A stretch of 64,000 bases of DNA from Actinomycetota bacterium (GCA_016870215.1 VGCD01000005.1:1-64000), one strand, 5' to 3'; shown: positions 7,966 through 17,897, counted from the first letter of the stretch. Notes: generated by a model from the sequence alone, not told the origin. Program-made: numbers and translations.

Positions 7966-9537
7966 TCAGCCTCCGAACACCGCAAGGGTGGCTTTGACGG
8001 CTGGGTCGAGCACGTCGAACATCAGCTGGGGATACACGCCGAACACCACGATGCTGATGAGCAACGGGGTCCAAGCAATCCACTCGAACTTAGTGACGTC
8101 ATGGATGTCATCATGTCCATCTCCATGACCGTGACCATGACCGTGTCCGTCTCCGTGACCGGTGAACTCCGCGCTTGGTTCGCCGAACGCAGTGCGCTGG
8201 TACAACCAGAGCAAGTAACCAGCGGCAAAAACTGTGCCGATTGCCGCAATCACCATGAAGGTGCGGAAGGTTTCTTCCGGAAGACCCTCGGCGGGACTGT
8301 ATGCGGACAAAATCGCAGGGAACTCACCCCAGAACCCAGCAAGACCAGGCAAGCCGAGCGAGGCCATCGCACAAAAGCCCATGATCCAACCGAGACGAGG
8401 CACTTGCTTCAACATGCCAGAGAGACGCTTGATTTCAAGCGTGTGATAGCGCTCTTTCACGCTTCCTGCGACGAAGAACAACATTCCCGTGATGAGACCG
8501 TGCGCCACCATTCCGAACAGTGCCGCATTGAAACCAAATGGCGTCAGCGTCGAGATGCCGAGCATGACAAAGCCCATGTGTGCGACCGATGAAAACGCGA
8601 TAAGACGCTTCATGTCGGTTTGAGCAAGACACCCGAGTGCGCCGTAAATGATTCCGATGACGGCGAGTAACCCAATCCACGGTGCCCACTCTTTTGCTGC
8701 TTCGGGTAACACCGGAATGGCGATACGGATGAAACCATACGTTCCGAGCTTCAACAAGATGGCTGCAAGGATGACCGACCCTTGTGTGGGCGCTTGCGTG
8801 TGAGCGTCAGGCAGCCAGGTGTGGAATGGGAACATCGGCACCTTCACTGCGAATCCGATGAACATTCCAGCGAAGATCCAAATCTGCGTGTTGCGCGCAA
8901 TCGATGCACCGTTTTCGACGAGGTACGGAATTGCGAAGCTCTCTGCACCGGTCTTGAAGAACAGTGCGAGGAACGCGACAAGCATGAGCGCAGATCCGAA
9001 CATGGTGTACAAGAAGAACTTCAGCGAGGCGTACTGACGCTGCTCTCCGCCCCACACACCAATCATGAAATACATCGGCAAGAGCACCACTTCGAAGAAC
9101 ACGAAGAAGAGCACGAGGTCTTGTGCGATGAATGTTCCGGCCATGCCCGTCTGAAGGATCAGCATGAGAATCAGGAACGCCTTCGGGTTACCCGGGTTCG
9201 GAATGTGGTCCCAGCTGTAAATCATCACCAACACGGTGACGACCATCGAGAGGAAGTACATCGGCAAACTGATGCCATCTAGACCGATGAGATACGAGCT
9301 CTTGATGATCGAGATCCACTCGACATCAGTCACGAACTGCAACTTCTCGGCTTGGCCATAGTCGAACAGCACGAGCGTCCACACGCCCACTGCCAACGTT
9401 GCGACCGCTGTCGCAAGCGCCACTGCCTTGTGGGCCACCTCATCAGCCTTCGGAATGAAGAGCATGATGAGAACTCCGACTATCGGCAGGAATGTGCCGA
9501 TCGTTAGTACCCAGTTGTTGTCACGCAGGAGTTCCAT
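7966..9537 (-). CDS. nuoM: Complex I subunit M, copy 1, with His-rich loop
   Basis: A 523-residue antiporter-like proton-pumping subunit. The channel signature VKVPMFPFHTWLPDAHTQAP and SLGLPGLAGFWGEF identify NuoM. Between the last two helices, residues 458-480 form a Gly/His/Asp run with seven histidines, coded by a near-hexameric DNA repeat (about 8107-8165). The second NuoM (21329-22876) has a short loop there without the run. Such a loop could bind metal ions; this is inference. Fourteen bases separate the gene from nuoL. Confidence 0.93.
   Translation of the reverse strand: MELLRDNNWVLTIGTFLPIVGVLIMLFIPKADEVAHKAVALATAVATLAVGVWTLVLFDYGQAEKLQFVTDVEWISIIKSSYLIGLDGISLPMYFLSMVVTVLVMIYSWDHIPNPGNPKAFLILMLILQTGMAGTFIAQDLVLFFVFFEVVLLPMYFMIGVWGGEQRQYASLKFFLYTMFGSALMLVAFLALFFKTGAESFAIPYLVENGASIARNTQIWIFAGMFIGFAVKVPMFPFHTWLPDAHTQAPTQGSVILAAILLKLGTYGFIRIAIPVLPEAAKEWAPWIGLLAVIGIIYGALGCLAQTDMKRLIAFSSVAHMGFVMLGISTLTPFGFNAALFGMVAHGLITGMLFFVAGSVKERYHTLEIKRLSGMLKQVPRLGWIMGFCAMASLGLPGLAGFWGEFPAILSAYSPAEGLPEETFRTFMVIAAIGTVFAAGYLLWLYQRTAFGEPSAEFTGHGDGHGHGHGHGDGHDDIHDVTKFEWIAWTPLLISIVVFGVYPQLMFDVLDPAVKATLAVFGG
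8107..8165 (-). repeat. Short in-gene tandem repeat coding the NuoM His/Gly/Asp loop
   Basis: Near-hexameric units of the type CCATGA / CCGTGA / CCGTGT follow each other within nuoM copy 1 and read as alternating His and Gly/Asp codons on the minus strand. The repeat stays in frame. It may have arisen by slippage and could vary in length between strains. Confidence 0.7.
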
Positions 9538-9551
9538 GTCTTCCAGCTCCC

Positions 9552-11909
9552 TCAGGTGTTGATGATGACGAGTACGAGAGCGCCGATGGCGGCAGCGCCG
9601 AACAACAACGCCCCATACTGATTGACTTTTCCAGACTGAACAGGCCGCAATGCAGACCCTGCCCCTTGGGCTGCGGCCCCCGAACTATTGACTGCGCCAT
9701 CGACCACACGCTGGTCGATGTTGCGATACACCCAACCTGCGGACACACGAGCAACGATGCCGGCGCCGTTGACCGCGCCATCGAGAACCTTCTGATTGAT
9801 CCAGTAGGCACCGCGCGAGATGGGATACGCGATTGCTTTGACGATGACGTTCTCGTACAACGCGTCGAGGTAGTACTTGTTCGCGAGAAGGTTGTATCCA
9901 GCACCGAGCAACTTGTTGCGCTGAGTGAGACCAACAAGAGCCTTGTTCTTGCGTTCATACAACTGCATCGACAAGAACCAGCTGATCAGAATGCCCGCGA
10001 AGACGATGATGAGTGACATCGCGGCCTTTGACCACTTAAACTTCGCGTGGTTCAGCTGAGGTGCGACACACACACCATCTTTCGGAGTTTCAGACCCGCA
10101 TGGCGATGAATGGTGTCCGTCTTCTGACTCCTCAGCAGCGGGAAGCGCACGAACTTCGCCAGGTCCACCGTGAGCAACCAATGCGACGCTGGTGGCATCG
10201 ACGACTTCTGCGCGTGGCTCGACCCACACCTTCAACTTCTCCCACTTCTCACCGAATGGTGTTGCGTTCAAGAAGCCAGAACCGATGGCGAGTACGGCGA
10301 GGATGATGAGTGGCACGGTGATCAACTTGCCGCTCTCACGCGGCCCTTGAGACTCCCCATGTGATGCGTGGTCATCGTGACCGTGCGTGTCATGGGCGTG
10401 TGCGTCGTGGGTTGCGTGGCTGTCGTGCGAACCGTGAGCGTCATCGTGATGTTCGCCTGCAGAGGCGCCACGTGACGTACCAAAGAAGGTGAGGTACGTG
10501 GCACGGGTCATGTACGCGGCCGTCAGGAATGCACCGACAAGTCCGACAATCATGAACAGGTTGTAACCATTGTGCCCGACATTGTCGATGATCTCGTCCT
10601 TGGAGAAAAAGCCGGAGAATGGGAACACTCCACAGAGTGCGAGTGTGCTGACGATCCAGGTCATGAACGTGATGGGCATGTACTTACGAAGGCCGCCCAT
10701 GTCTTTCTTCATGTCGAAAGAGTGATGCGACGCACTGTGACTTATCGAGCCTGCTCCGAGGAACAAACATGCTTTGAAGAATGCGTGAGTGAAAATGTGG
10801 AACACAGCCGGCAACCATGCACCTGCACCGAGTCCCATCATCATGTAACCCAACTGCGACACAGTCGAGTACGCGAGCACTTTCTTGATGTCGTTTTGCA
10901 CGAAGGCCAATGCGGCAGCAATGACGATGGTGATACCACCGATGACCACGATGAAGTTCACGTTGGTGCCGAGGATGTTCATTCCCTCGAAGAACACCGG
11001 GTACAGACGCGCTACCAAGAAGACACCTGCGACGACCATCGTCGAGGAGTGCAACAGCGAACTGACCGGAGTCGGGCCGGCCATGGCATCGGGCAGCCAG
11101 GTATGCAGCGGGAACTGACCGCTCTTGCCGATGCAAGCGATGAAAAGCGCGACCGCACCAACCGTGATGGCTGTCGAACTTGGTTCGCCCGACAGCGCCC
11201 AAGCAGACAGACCTCGAATGGTGAAGCTGGAGATACCGAGCGTCTTTTGTGTCCACTCATTCGCAGCGAAAAAGAGCACCGATGTGCCAACAAGAAGTCC
11301 GATATCGCCCGTCCGAGTGGTGAAGAACGCTTTCAGTGCCGCACGACTGTTAGCGCCGTCTTCCCACCAGTGACCGATCAGCATGAACGAACACAGACCC
11401 ATGATTTCCCAGCCGAGAATGAGCTGCAGCATGTTCTCGGCGATGACCATGTTCATCATTCCTGCAGAGAACAACGTGAGTGACGCAAAGAAGTGCGTGT
11501 ACCGACGGTCGCCGTGCAAGTACTCAACGGAGTAGATCTGCACGAGCGTCGAGATGAACGCAACGACGCAGAGCACGATGAGCGCCAGACCGTCGATGTG
11601 TTGGCCGATTCCGAACGAGAATCCGTCGCTCGACCACCACGTCCACGCCTTGATCACGGGCGGCACGAACACTTCTTTGTCGACAGCTTCGACTCGGTCA
11701 ATCCACTGGTAGGCAGCTGCAGCCGACATGGCGAGTGTCGCAAGCATGGAAATGATGCCAAGTTCACTGCCCTTCATTGGCAGGCGCTTGCCGAAGAAGA
11801 TGATGAGGGCAAAAGCAACTGCGGGAATGATCGGAACAATCCAGACGTGGTCGAGGAACCACCCCGATGTGAACACGGCCTCTGCGGCTTCGGTGCTTGC
11901 AGACAGCAT
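9552..11909 (-). CDS. nuoL: Complex I subunit L, copy 1, long form with His-rich loop
   Basis: A 785-residue antiporter-like subunit, much longer than the usual 610-640 (E. coli 613) and than copy 2 (637). Core motifs are intact: LGWEIMGLCSFMLIGHWWE, GKSGQFPLHTWLPDAM and IKKVLAYSTVSQLGYMM. The extra length lies after about residue 480. Residues 487-517 are His/Asp-rich (12 histidines). A soluble-looking stretch follows near 560-640 with several Cys, and the C-terminus reads GAYWINQKVLDGAVNGAG. Near-identical VDGAVN motifs recur there. The lateral helix that braces the membrane arm should lie in this region. Confidence 0.92.
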   Translation of the reverse strand: MLSASTEAAEAVFTSGWFLDHVWIVPIIPAVAFALIIFFGKRLPMKGSELGIISMLATLAMSAAAAYQWIDRVEAVDKEVFVPPVIKAWTWWSSDGFSFGIGQHIDGLALIVLCVVAFISTLVQIYSVEYLHGDRRYTHFFASLTLFSAGMMNMVIAENMLQLILGWEIMGLCSFMLIGHWWEDGANSRAALKAFFTTRTGDIGLLVGTSVLFFAANEWTQKTLGISSFTIRGLSAWALSGEPSSTAITVGAVALFIACIGKSGQFPLHTWLPDAMAGPTPVSSLLHSSTMVVAGVFLVARLYPVFFEGMNILGTNVNFIVVIGGITIVIAAALAFVQNDIKKVLAYSTVSQLGYMMMGLGAGAWLPAVFHIFTHAFFKACLFLGAGSISHSASHHSFDMKKDMGGLRKYMPITFMTWIVSTLALCGVFPFSGFFSKDEIIDNVGHNGYNLFMIVGLVGAFLTAAYMTRATYLTFFGTSRGASAGEHHDDAHGSHDSHATHDAHAHDTHGHDDHASHGESQGPRESGKLITVPLIILAVLAIGSGFLNATPFGEKWEKLKVWVEPRAEVVDATSVALVAHGGPGEVRALPAAEESEDGHHSSPCGSETPKDGVCVAPQLNHAKFKWSKAAMSLIIVFAGILISWFLSMQLYERKNKALVGLTQRNKLLGAGYNLLANKYYLDALYENVIVKAIAYPISRGAYWINQKVLDGAVNGAGIVARVSAGWVYRNIDQRVVDGAVNSSGAAAQGAGSALRPVQSGKVNQYGALLFGAAAIGALVLVIINT

Positions 11910-11913
11910 CGGT

Positions 11914-12213
11914 TCAGCCCTTCATCTCTGCGAGGTCGTCCAAGGCAATGGACTTGCGATTGCGGTACACGAGCAACACCATCGCCAGGCCGACACCCAC
12001 TTCAGCAGCAGCCACGGCAATGACATAAAGCGCGAATGTGTGCCCATCAGCCGACCCGTTGCGCAATGCGAAGGCCAGCAAGTTGATGTTCACCGAATTC
12101 AAGATGAGTTCGATTGACATGAGCACCAACACAGCGTTGCGACGAGCGATGACTCCGTAGACACCGATGCAGAACAGCACGGCACCGAGCATGAGGAACT
12201 GGTTCACCAACAT
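11914..12213 (-). CDS. nuoK: Complex I subunit K, copy 1
   Basis: A 99-residue, three-helix membrane subunit. The family core is plain: FLMLGAVLFCIGVYGVIARRNAVLVLMSIELILNSVNINLLAF, with the conserved Glu in the SIELILN helix that belongs to the proton path. The ATG is two bases after the nuoJ stop; nuoL follows four bases downstream. Copy 2 is at 24790-25107. Confidence 0.95.
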   Translation of the reverse strand: MLVNQFLMLGAVLFCIGVYGVIARRNAVLVLMSIELILNSVNINLLAFALRNGSADGHTFALYVIAVAAAEVGVGLAMVLLVYRNRKSIALDDLAEMKG

Positions 12214-12215
12214 AG

Positions 12216-12731
12216 TCAGTCCCTCCTTGCCAACACGATGGCACCGATGACGGCAGCAAGCAGTACGAACGAGAGCGCCCAGAACGGCAACAAGTACGGA
12301 CCAAAGATTTGATCAGAAATCATCTGGGTGTTGACCAGGGTGTCGGGGTCTGCAGGCAACTTCTCGTCGCCGAACCCATCATTGAGTGCCAACAACATGG
12401 TCGCAAGCAACAACACCGCGATGGGTACTCCCATGAACCAATTCTTGTTGTTGACATCTTTTTCGGCTCCGATGCGAGCACGAGTGAGCATGGTGCCGAA
12501 GAGGAACAACACCATGACAGCACCGATGTAGACCAGAACTTGAGTGACTGCAACGAACTCAGCGGCAAGCAAAACGTACTGCGCTGCAGCGCCGGCCAGA
12601 ACGGTGACCAACCACAAGGCTGCGTGAACGATGTTCGACGTCGTCACTACTCTCAATGCACCTACCACCATGATGACGGCGATGACGCCGAACCCGATGT
12701 TCTGTGCCACGAGCACATCAGCGGCGAGCAT
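12216..12731 (-). CDS. nuoJ: Complex I subunit J, copy 1
   Basis: About 171 residues and five helices. The segment YVLLAAEFVAVTQVLVYIGAVMVLFLFGTML is the conserved third helix of NuoJ, whose pi-bulge links quinone chemistry to proton pumping in known complex I structures. The stop of nuoI overlaps the ATG at 12731 as TGATG. A GTG one codon earlier (12734) is an alternative start. Confidence 0.94.
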   Translation of the reverse strand: MLAADVLVAQNIGFGVIAVIMVVGALRVVTTSNIVHAALWLVTVLAGAAAQYVLLAAEFVAVTQVLVYIGAVMVLFLFGTMLTRARIGAEKDVNNKNWFMGVPIAVLLLATMLLALNDGFGDEKLPADPDTLVNTQMISDQIFGPYLLPFWALSFVLLAAVIGAIVLARRD

Positions 12732-13222
12732 CACTTCTTGCCCTTCCTGTCTGCGCCAGCTTCGAGCTCTGGTGCTTCAGGAACGGTCTGCATCCATTCA
12801 CCCAACTTGGCCTTGTCGTGCAACAAGTCCGCGATGCGAGGTTCGGAGTATTCGTATTCAGGGCTCCAGAAGAGCGCGTCGAACGGACACACCTCGACGC
12901 AAATTCCGCAATACATACAAAGCGCGTAGTCGATGTCGAATCGATCGAGCTTGTTGACTTGGCGGGGCTTTCCACCTGCACGGCGCGGCGGAGCAAGTTC
13001 CTTGTGGCCTTCGATGTAGATGCACCAGTCCGGGCATGAACGCGCGCACAACATGCACGACGTGCAGTTGCCTTCATGCAGAGCAATGACACCACGCGCA
13101 CGAATCGGTGGGGTCTCTTTCTCGTGCGGATACTGCACGGTGTTCGCACCTTCGGTGACGGTGCGCGACATCGTGCCGAGCGTGACGCCGAGGCCTTTGA
13201 ACAATCCGGGAATCTTGGGCAT
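12731..13222 (-). CDS. nuoI: Complex I subunit I, copy 1 (2x[4Fe-4S])
   Basis: A 163-residue peripheral-arm subunit with two ferredoxin-type motifs, [12 protein letters not shown] and [12 protein letters not shown], which bind clusters N6a and N6b. The frame is open further upstream, but ATG 13222 overlaps the nuoH stop as TGATG and gives the normal N-terminus [18 protein letters not shown]. Since this operon lacks nuoEFG, NuoI would be the most exposed iron-sulfur subunit and the likely entry point for electrons, as ferredoxin uses in 11-subunit relatives (inference). Confidence 0.94.
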   Translation of the reverse strand: MPKIPGLFKGLGVTLGTMSRTVTEGANTVQYPHEKETPPIRARGVIALHEGNCTSCMLCARSCPDWCIYIEGHKELAPPRRAGGKPRQVNKLDRFDIDYALCMYCGICVEVCPFDALFWSPEYEYSEPRIADLLHDKAKLGEWMQTVPEAPELEAGADRKGKK

Positions 13223-14283
13223 CAGAAGGCTACCTTCAAGATTGCTGTCACCATGATGTTGACGAGCGAGATCGGAATCAGAACTTTCCAAGCGAAGCGC
13301 TGGAGTTGGTCTTCACGGAACCGTGGGTAGCTGAAACGCACCCACATGACCACGAACACAACCAACATCATCTTGGTGAACAAGATGAGTGGTCCGACGA
13401 TGTTCATCCAGTTGTCGACAGAGTCCATGTCGGTCCAACCGAACCATGCGAATGGCACTCCCCAACCACCGAGGAACAAGATCGACGCGATCATCGCGAA
13501 CACGCCTGCTGTGGCGAATTCACCGATGAAGAAGATGAGGAAGCGGAAACCTGAGTACTCGGTCATATAACCGGACACGAGTTCTGACTCAGCAATTGGC
13601 ATGTCGAATGGTGCCTGAGTGAGTTCGGCTTGCACCGCAATCATGAAGATGATGAAGCCCACGAACTGCGTAAGCACATACGGATTACCAAGACCGTCCC
13701 ACCCGAAAATGGACCCAGCGTTCTGAGCAAGGACGATGTCCTGCAAGTTCATCGACCCGGCTTGAATGACAACACCGATGACAGCAAGCACCATCGGAAG
13801 TTCATAAGCAATCAACTGACCAGCTGCGCGCAGACCACCGAGCAACGAATACTTATTGGCACTTGCCCATCCGGCGATGAGGATGCCGAGCACCGACACC
13901 GACGACACCGCGAGGGCGTAAAAAATTCCTGCTTCGAAGTTGGTAAACCAAGCATCGGGCCCGAAAGGAACGACGGCGACAAGCAAGAACGTGCTTGCAA
14001 GAACGATGAGGGGCGCCAACTTGAAGATGAACTTGTCGGCGCGCTCTGGGTAGATGTCTTCCTTCTGCAGCCATTTACCGACCTCCGCAAACAACTGCAT
14101 CGATCCGTAAGGACCCGCTTCCATCGGCCCAAGTCGGCTCTGCATGAACGACATCATCTTGAAGAGGAATACGTACACGATGGTTCCGGCGGGCAGCAGC
14201 ACGGCCACCAAGCCGCCAAGAACGCGCAACAAAGACTGTGCCCAATACGGCAGATCGACAGCAAGTACGGACACCATCGACAT
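13222..14283 (-). CDS. nuoH: Complex I subunit H, copy 1
   Basis: A 353-residue membrane subunit with eight or so helices that forms the quinone tunnel with NuoB and NuoD. Family motifs are [13 protein letters not shown], the acidic loop [13 protein letters not shown] and [21 protein letters not shown]. In the last motif the usual E-A-E-Q-E acidic run is thinned to I-A-E-S-E compared with copy 2, so the quinone-side loop differs between the two complexes. The ATG at 14283 overlaps the nuoD stop as TGATG; the open frame further upstream is not a likely coding extension. Confidence 0.94.
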   Translation of the reverse strand: MSMVSVLAVDLPYWAQSLLRVLGGLVAVLLPAGTIVYVFLFKMMSFMQSRLGPMEAGPYGSMQLFAEVGKWLQKEDIYPERADKFIFKLAPLIVLASTFLLVAVVPFGPDAWFTNFEAGIFYALAVSSVSVLGILIAGWASANKYSLLGGLRAAGQLIAYELPMVLAVIGVVIQAGSMNLQDIVLAQNAGSIFGWDGLGNPYVLTQFVGFIIFMIAVQAELTQAPFDMPIAESELVSGYMTEYSGFRFLIFFIGEFATAGVFAMIASILFLGGWGVPFAWFGWTDMDSVDNWMNIVGPLILFTKMMLVVFVVMWVRFSYPRFREDQLQRFAWKVLIPISLVNIMVTAILKVAF

Positions 14284-15455
14284 CAGCGATCGATGTCTCC
14301 GAGGATGAAGTACAGCGACGCGAGGATGGTGATGATGTCTGGCACGTAGACGCCCTTCAACAACCACGGTGTAATCGACATGTTGTTGAACGATGCGCTA
14401 CGAATTTTCACACGGAATGGTCCAAGGTCACCCTTTGACACCACGTAGTAACCCATCTCACCAAGCGGATTCTCGGTTGCTACCCATGCTTCACCTTCTG
14501 GCACCTTGATGATGCGCGGCACCTTCGTCATCACCGGTCCAGCAGGAATGGTTTCGATGAGTTGGTCGACGATCTTGGTGGACTCGCGCACTTCTTGCAG
14601 GCGAACCCAACAACGGGCAAACGAGTCACCGTCGTTGTGTGTCCACACTTTCCAATCAGCCTTGTTCCAGGCCATCGGTAGTGATTGATCGCGGCGCAAG
14701 TCCCAGTCGACACCAGATGCTCGCAAGTTTGCGCCAGACAACCCGTACTGCATGGCGACGTCGCGCGGAATGACACCGATGCCACGAGTACGTGACTGGA
14801 AGATTTCGTTGCCAAAGAGCAAGTCTTCGATTTCGTCGCAGAAACGGCGAAGCTTCTTCATGACGTTGCGGGTCTCGTCAATCCAACCAGCGGGCAGATC
14901 GTCCTTCAACCCACCGATGCGGTCAAAGTTCGGGTGGAAGCGGCCACCTGTTGCTCCTTCGATGAGGTTCAACACGTACTCGCGGTCACGGAAAGCCATG
15001 AATACCGGGGTGATGGCACCCAACTGCACGCCGAGGTCACCGAGAAACAGTGACACGTTCGCAATTCGTGAAAGCTCGAACAAGATGGTGCGAATGTGTT
15101 GCGCGCGAGCCGGCGCTTCGATGCCCATCAATTTCTCGGCAGCGAGAATGAAGGGCACCTCATTGGCAAAACTGCCCAGCCAGTCGATTCGGTTGACGAG
15201 CGCTGTGACTTGCGGGAACGTACGAACTTCGGTGAGTTTTTCGTAGCCGCGGTGCATGTAGCCACAGGAAGGCTCGGCCCACACCACTTGTTCGCCGTCG
15301 AGTCGCGCGATGATGCGCAATGTTCCGTGTGTTGCGGGGTGCTGGGGCCCGATGTTGAGCGTCATGCCCTCGGTCTCGAGCTCGAGATTCACGCGTGCAT
15401 CGGCTGCTTGTGCAGCGATGTACGACAACTGCTGCCTGTCAGTGAGCATCGTCAT
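14283..15455 (-). CDS. nuoD: Complex I subunit D (49-kDa), copy 1
   Basis: A 390-residue subunit related to [NiFe]-hydrogenase large subunits but without metal-site cysteines; it forms the quinone-binding pocket with NuoB. Motifs are NIGPQHPATHGTLRIIARLDGE and GYMHRGYEKL near the N-terminus and FLGDLGVQLGAITPVF in the middle. The arginine in HGTLR is the probable counterpart of the residue methylated by NDUFAF7 in mitochondria. nuoC and nuoD are separate genes here. The start abuts the nuoC stop. Confidence 0.95.
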   Translation of the reverse strand: MTMLTDRQQLSYIAAQAADARVNLELETEGMTLNIGPQHPATHGTLRIIARLDGEQVVWAEPSCGYMHRGYEKLTEVRTFPQVTALVNRIDWLGSFANEVPFILAAEKLMGIEAPARAQHIRTILFELSRIANVSLFLGDLGVQLGAITPVFMAFRDREYVLNLIEGATGGRFHPNFDRIGGLKDDLPAGWIDETRNVMKKLRRFCDEIEDLLFGNEIFQSRTRGIGVIPRDVAMQYGLSGANLRASGVDWDLRRDQSLPMAWNKADWKVWTHNDGDSFARCWVRLQEVRESTKIVDQLIETIPAGPVMTKVPRIIKVPEGEAWVATENPLGEMGYYVVSKGDLGPFRVKIRSASFNNMSITPWLLKGVYVPDIITILASLYFILGDIDR

Positions 15456-16142
15456 CTATTCACCAGCCTCGTCGTCTGACCCGCCACCGGGCATTGGTTC
15501 GACATCGACAATTCCGGGCCACGGCTTCACGATGCGAGCAAGCAACGGAAAGTCTTTGCGCAGCGGATGACCTTCAAAGTCGGTTGGCAAATACATGTTG
15601 CGCGGGTCGGGATGACCTGCAAAACGGATACCGAACATTTCCCATGCTTCACGTTCGTGCCAATTCGCACCCGCGTACACCGATACCCAACTGTCAATGA
15701 CAGGAGCATCATCGGCAACATCAACCTTGAGATTCACACCAAGTGATGTCGTTAGGTCGACAACGCGTGCAAGAACTTGCATCCGCGTGTCCCCACCGGC
15801 ATATCCCTGACGAATAGTCGTGTCACGCTCGGGTGCTGGCTCGGTCGGATCATCTTCGCCACGTCCGAAGGGCGATGGCATCCAGTCGATTGCGGAGAGA
15901 AAATCGAAATACGCGAAGCCCAATTCGCGTGCTGCCTCTCCGGCGCGCCGCCATGAGTCGGTTCGAACGCGAATCCACACGTCGTCACCTGGCTTCACGA
16001 ACGAATCAACAACGGCATCGCCAAGCGCGGATGAAAAGCGCGTGACAACGGCGTTGCGCACTTCGTCAACGACCACGGGTGTGTCGGTCTCAGTGGCTGA
16101 CAACGGGAACACCTCCCCGTTCGGCGCTCTCGCCATCGACAC
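15456..16142 (-). CDS. nuoC: Complex I subunit C (30-kDa), copy 1
   Basis: A 228-residue peripheral subunit that packs on NuoD. The family signature [26 protein letters not shown] followed by [10 protein letters not shown] is at about residues 165-200. The first ATG (16142) overlaps the end of nuoB by 53 bases; ATG at 16136 is an alternative. It is about 60 residues longer than copy 2 (167 aa), mostly in the N-terminal half and an acidic loop near residues 90-110. Confidence 0.93.
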   Translation of the reverse strand: MSMARAPNGEVFPLSATETDTPVVVDEVRNAVVTRFSSALGDAVVDSFVKPGDDVWIRVRTDSWRRAGEAARELGFAYFDFLSAIDWMPSPFGRGEDDPTEPAPERDTTIRQGYAGGDTRMQVLARVVDLTTSLGVNLKVDVADDAPVIDSWVSVYAGANWHEREAWEMFGIRFAGHPDPRNMYLPTDFEGHPLRKDFPLLARIVKPWPGIVDVEPMPGGGSDDEAGE

Positions 16143-16659
16143 GCATCGAAGAATCCTTCGCCATCAATTGAGTACCTTCACCGCGCCAACGTGCGCCCAT
16201 GTCCTCGTTCTTGATGCGCTGCTGCAACATCACGACACCTTCAAGAAGTGCCTCAGGACGTGGAGGGCAACCAGGCACATACACATCGACTGGAATGATT
16301 TGATCGACACCCTTGGTGACTGAATAGCTGTCCCAATACGGACCACCACAGTTGGCGCAACTTCCCATCGAGATGACGTACTTCGGCTCTGGCATCTGCT
16401 CATAGAGACGCTTGACCGCTGGTGCCATCTTGTCGGTGACCGTTCCTGAAATGACAACCAAGTCAGCTTGACGCGGTGACGCTGGCAACGGAATAACACC
16501 GAGTCGCATGACGTCGTAACGAGGTGATCCGAATGCTGCACCCATTTCGATGGCACAACACGCGAGTCCCCATTGGTACACCCACAAGCTGTACGAACGG
16601 CCCAAGTTGAAGAGTGATGTCAGCGGCTTTGGTAAGCGGCCACGATCGACAAGTCCCAT
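16090..16659 (-). CDS. nuoB: Complex I subunit B, copy 1 (cluster N2)
   Basis: A 189-residue subunit holding the last [4Fe-4S] cluster N2, which reduces quinone. The tandem-Cys motif [11 protein letters not shown], the third ligand in [17 protein letters not shown] and the fourth in [15 protein letters not shown] are all present. An extra Cys in SCANCGG is not seen in copy 2 (VCASSGG). I chose ATG 16659, ten bases past the nuoA stop with GAGG upstream. Confidence 0.95.
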   Translation of the reverse strand: MGLVDRGRLPKPLTSLFNLGRSYSLWVYQWGLACCAIEMGAAFGSPRYDVMRLGVIPLPASPRQADLVVISGTVTDKMAPAVKRLYEQMPEPKYVISMGSCANCGGPYWDSYSVTKGVDQIIPVDVYVPGCPPRPEALLEGVVMLQQRIKNEDMGARWRGEGTQLMAKDSSMRVDGESAERGGVPVVSH

Positions 16660-16669
16660 AACTATCGCC

Positions 16670-17035
16670 TCAGATCCAGCGCAAGACACCCTTGCGCCAC
16701 GCATACACGAGGCCCAAGAGGAGCACAGCTACGAACACACCCATCTCGACGAGGCCGAATCCGGCGTATCGCTCGAGCTGAGTGGCCCAGGGGAAAATGA
16801 ACACTGCTTCCACGTCGAAGATAACGAAGAGAAGCGCGAAGACGTAATAACGAATTTGGCTTTGCGACCAGCCCTCGCCGACGGGGTCGACACCACTTTC
16901 ATATGCGATGAGTTTTTCTCGCGTCGGGCGGTTGGGTCGCAGAAGGGCCGACAATCCGAGCAACAGCGAGGCAATCAGGAAGGCGGCCAAGCCGAACCAC
17001 ACGACAGTGAGATACGACCGGAGGAACTGGGACAT
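16670..17035 (-). CDS. nuoA: Complex I subunit A, copy 1
   Basis: A 121-residue, three-helix membrane subunit at the heel of complex I. It carries the family core [20 protein letters not shown] and the second-helix [12 protein letters not shown]. Copy 2 has the more usual YECGIVP where this has YESGVDP, so the Cys of the mobile loop is Ser here. First gene of operon 1; about 130 bases separate it from the amidotransferase gene and should hold the operon promoter. Confidence 0.94.
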   Translation of the reverse strand: MSQFLRSYLTVVWFGLAAFLIASLLLGLSALLRPNRPTREKLIAYESGVDPVGEGWSQSQIRYYVFALLFVIFDVEAVFIFPWATQLERYAGFGLVEMGVFVAVLLLGLVYAWRKGVLRWI

Positions 17036-17167
17036 CGCCCATCGAAACTACTACGGGGGCCAAAGTTGACCCCAACTTCCCCTCTCTGAACAGAGCCAGA
17101 AAGCCCGTTGCCATGGGGTTATGTGCCTTTGTGAGCCACCGACAGTTCCTATGTCACATCAACAGGT

Positions 17168-17875
17168 TCACACACGCAGATGCGCGACGTCGCGAAGGAA
17201 CCAATCGACAAGCGACCGACTTCGAACTTCTGCGCTTGTGGCCTCGGTTCGTGTCTGCGCCATCAAAGTGTCGTAGTCGACCCGTGCGTCAGCCAGTTCC
17301 TGGCGTCCATCTCCGGACGACCACCTCGAGACGATCGATTCGGTTGCTTCCGGATGGAATTGCACAGCCAATGAAGACCCCACGCGGAACGCCTGAACCG
17401 CATTGTCGCTCTCAGCCAACGTGGTGGCGCCTGAAGGCACTTCGACGCAGTCGTAATGCCATTGCATCCACGTGCCCGCCAGTGGTGATGAATCAGCCGG
17501 CGCTTCTCGGGTGAGGCGCACGTCGCACCACCCAATTTCGTGTTGATCGGCGCGGCGAACATATCCACCGGCGGCACGGGCGAGCATCTGGGCGCCAAAA
17601 CAGATGCCAAGAACAGGCACATCGGTCTTCAAGGCCTGTTTCAGGAGTGCAGTTTCAGTGGAAACAGGCCCACTTGCAGATTCCCGGTAGACGCTCCATG
17701 ACGAGCCAAGCGACAGCACCATATCTATGCCGTCAAGAGCGCTCGCGAGCGTTTGGTTCCATGTGTCGTGCTGTTCACGGATGAGCTCGGTGAAGGCAAA
17801 ACCTCGTTCGCGCAGCGCATGACCCACGAATCCGGCATCAGCATCAGTTGCATTTGCGATCATGAGAGCCCGCAT
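17168..17875 (-). CDS. Class I glutamine amidotransferase-like protein
   Basis: The 235-residue protein is a stand-alone class I glutamine amidotransferase (GMP-synthase-like GATase1). The nucleophile elbow GICFGAQMLA puts Cys at 92 and VQFHPEA supplies His174 and Glu176, so the catalytic triad is complete. The partner synthetase, if any, is not adjacent. The frame runs far past the ATG at 17875, but that region would overlap the divergent ilvA-like gene; the start MRALMIANATDADAG fits the family. ATG 17863 is an alternative. Confidence 0.85.
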   Translation of the reverse strand: MRALMIANATDADAGFVGHALRERGFAFTELIREQHDTWNQTLASALDGIDMVLSLGSSWSVYRESASGPVSTETALLKQALKTDVPVLGICFGAQMLARAAGGYVRRADQHEIGWCDVRLTREAPADSSPLAGTWMQWHYDCVEVPSGATTLAESDNAVQAFRVGSSLAVQFHPEATESIVSRWSSGDGRQELADARVDYDTLMAQTRTEATSAEVRSRSLVDWFLRDVAHLRV

Positions 17876-17897
17876 CGACAAGTACCGTAGGCGATGA

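Noticed and set aside
8107-8165. Tandem repeats that might be a non-coding satellite or CRISPR-like array
   Set aside because: Units are about six bases, stay in the nuoM frame and code the His/Gly/Asp loop; there are no spacers.
13222-14283. Loss of nuoEFG from the first operon as a recent deletion
   Set aside because: nuoD and nuoH overlap directly as TGATG with no remnant between them, so the 11-gene order looks original for this operon.
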